This document shows positions 4,564-5,504 of a stretch of DNA of 5,504 nt, one piece after another. The notes beneath the pieces were generated by a model. It saw nothing but the letters and a program-made list of their open reading frames with translations, made no database searches and was not told the origin of the DNA. Source of the stretch: Holosporales bacterium (GTDB lineage Bacteria; Pseudomonadota; Alphaproteobacteria; RUG11792); the NCBI GenBank assembly GCA_031286725.1, contig JAITTR010000027.1:1-5504 (forward strand), written 5' to 3'. Position 1 is the stretch's first letter, and each line of letters begins with the position of its first letter. The translations under genes were made by a program, and so were the position numbers.

Positions 4564-5504
4564 TTACGGAGGAGACAACTGCCTAGTTTCGCAGCCCAAG
4601 AGACTAACAGTTTCGCTAAACACAGTTGTAGGAGGAGGCGGAAAAGGTGCACGAGATAATAACTTTTTAAGTTCACGAAAATACTTTCTTTCTGTGGATT
4701 TTCTTGCTGAAGCATATGTTCTCCTAAAAACCTTCTTACCAAGAACCTCCCTAAAAGATTCATTAAAAATTGACAACAGACGACCTCTAAACCATGCTCT
4801 AGCAATCGTTTGATCAGGCATCTCGAGAAGCGCTTGATAACCAGGGCTACCAGCAAACGTCCGAAGCTTTGGGGTAAGATCAGCTCTCCACGCCATTAGG
4901 TCAGCAGGAGTCAAATTCACGAACATTAAATCTAGAATGGTAGGTAGCTGAGCTAGAAAACTTTCTAGCCAATTCCTGGAAGTTATCGCGAGAGCCCAAT
5001 TTGGATGTAAACTGGAAGTATCCATTCCTAAGAATCTAACTTCAGAAAAGCAAGGATAACGTACACTACCCCAGTTCATCCGCCATGGGTCAAATGGACT
5101 AGCCGAAGCCAACGGCGACAGTTTTCCCAGAGTCAAATAACGAAGATTAGTGCACCCGGAGATAGCATTTTCACCGAAAACTTCAAGAGCCGGGGGAAGA
5201 ATCAATTTCTCGAAGCTAGAGCAGTCACCAAAAGCCCCATGACCAATATCCTTTAAACGACAATGGCTAAGATCTATTCTCTTGAGATTGGGACAACCAT
5301 AAAAAGCGCATCCTCCAATTTGTTCAAGGCATGCTGGAAAGCTTATTGCTTCTAACCCAGTGACATGAAAGGCCCGATAACCAATAGTTTTCAAAGCAGA
5401 ACAACCGCTGAGATCTATTCCCTTGAGATTGGGACAACAAAAAAAAGCGAAGTCTCCAATTTGCTCAAGACATGCTGGAAAGCTTATTGCTTCTAAACCA
5501 GCGT
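4564..5504 (-). CDS. BspA-type leucine-rich-repeat protein, C-terminal part (start outside window)
   Basis: The frame is open from the right edge (first full codon 5502-5500) to TAA at 4566-4564, giving 312 visible residues. TTG at 5394 is not the start, because the repeats continue upstream in frame. The first 125 or so residues are LRR units of about 23-24 residues of the BspA/LRR_5 type, with recurring phrases ISFPACLEQIG, AF..CPNLK.IDLS.C and L..IG..AF. The remaining 190 or so residues are a non-repeat tail with no family I recognise, a basic stretch near the end (KSTERKYFRELKKLLSRA) and PFPPPP close to the C terminus. BspA-type repeats mediate protein binding and are common in host- or protist-associated microbes, so an adhesion or effector role is plausible but not shown. 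No membrane segment or anchor is seen in the visible part. GC is about 50% over 5041-5160, unlike the ABC and glmU genes, which suggests acquisition. It converges on glmU. Confidence 0.82.
   Translation of the reverse strand, partial: AGLEAISFPACLEQIGDFAFFCCPNLKGIDLSGCSALKTIGYRAFHVTGLEAISFPACLEQIGGCAFYGCPNLKRIDLSHCRLKDIGHGAFGDCSSFEKLILPPALEVFGENAISGCTNLRYLTLGKLSPLASASPFDPWRMNWGSVRYPCFSEVRFLGMDTSSLHPNWALAITSRNWLESFLAQLPTILDLMFVNLTPADLMAWRADLTPKLRTFAGSPGYQALLEMPDQTIARAWFRGRLLSIFNESFREVLGKKVFRRTYASARKSTERKYFRELKKLLSRAPFPPPPTTVFSETVSLLGCETRQLSPP
5271..5504 (-). repeat. 141-bp tandem repeat inside the LRR gene (second copy cut by the edge)
   Basis: Positions 5271-5360 and 5412-5501 match at 81 of 90 bases by hand alignment, exactly 141 bases apart. 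That is 47 codons, or two LRR units. The core 'ATGCTGGAAAGCTTATTGCT' is identical in both. The array may continue beyond the right edge. Such identity is higher than protein constraint alone would need and points to recent duplication or gene conversion. Confidence 0.85.

Noticed and set aside
4512..4856. Minus-strand frame of 114 codons overlapping the LRR gene tail
   Set aside because: It is an alternative frame of the same strand inside the LRR gene and runs through the hairpin region, with no family signal.
1..5504. CRISPR array, rRNA, tRNA genes, insertion sequences
   Set aside because: No regularly spaced short repeats, cloverleaf folds, conserved rRNA stretches, transposase motifs or terminal inverted repeats were seen. 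The only periodic repeats lie inside the LRR gene and glmU.

Overview
The window looks like a piece of an AT-rich alphaproteobacterial genome, plausibly a host- or protist-associated lineage. The taxonomic clue is the receiver domain at the left edge. It matches the master cell-cycle regulator CtrA, a family known mainly from Alphaproteobacteria, including the family's KIYDY segment and the phospho-acceptor Asp at residue 51. The low GC content (about 22% by hand count over 1921-2040), a small decayed gene cluster and a BspA-type leucine-rich-repeat gene fit a host-associated lifestyle, but that part is inference.

Layout. Positions 1-339 (minus) hold the N-terminal part of ctrA, running off the left edge. 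Positions 340-614 are an AT-rich divergent intergenic stretch with one perfect 16-bp palindrome on the ctrA side. Positions 615-1518 (plus) hold a cluster of small, unrecognised ORFs with much higher GC (about 51% over 1081-1200). They are broken by in-frame TGA codons and by what look like successive one-base losses. One of them, once a missing base is restored, has a clean start, ribosome binding site and signal peptide. Positions 1523-3154 (plus) encode an ABC-exporter-like membrane protein whose nucleotide-binding domain has lost nearly every catalytic residue while the ORF stays intact. Sixteen bases after its stop codon comes glmU (3171-4463, plus), the bifunctional enzyme that makes UDP-GlcNAc. 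Positions 4464-4563 are a short convergent intergenic region with two overlapping hairpins. Positions 4564-5504 (minus) hold the C-terminal part of a leucine-rich-repeat protein, running off the right edge, with higher GC (about 50% over 5041-5160) and a recent 141-bp internal duplication.

How the genes relate. The pseudo-ABC protein and glmU are tightly spaced on one strand and probably share a transcript. That places a non-canonical membrane protein beside the precursor supply for peptidoglycan and lipopolysaccharide, but gives no proof of a joint function. The small-ORF cluster and the LRR gene are set apart from the conserved genes by composition and look like accessory DNA. The most interesting item is the degenerate ABC protein. 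The small frameshifted secreted-protein locus comes next.
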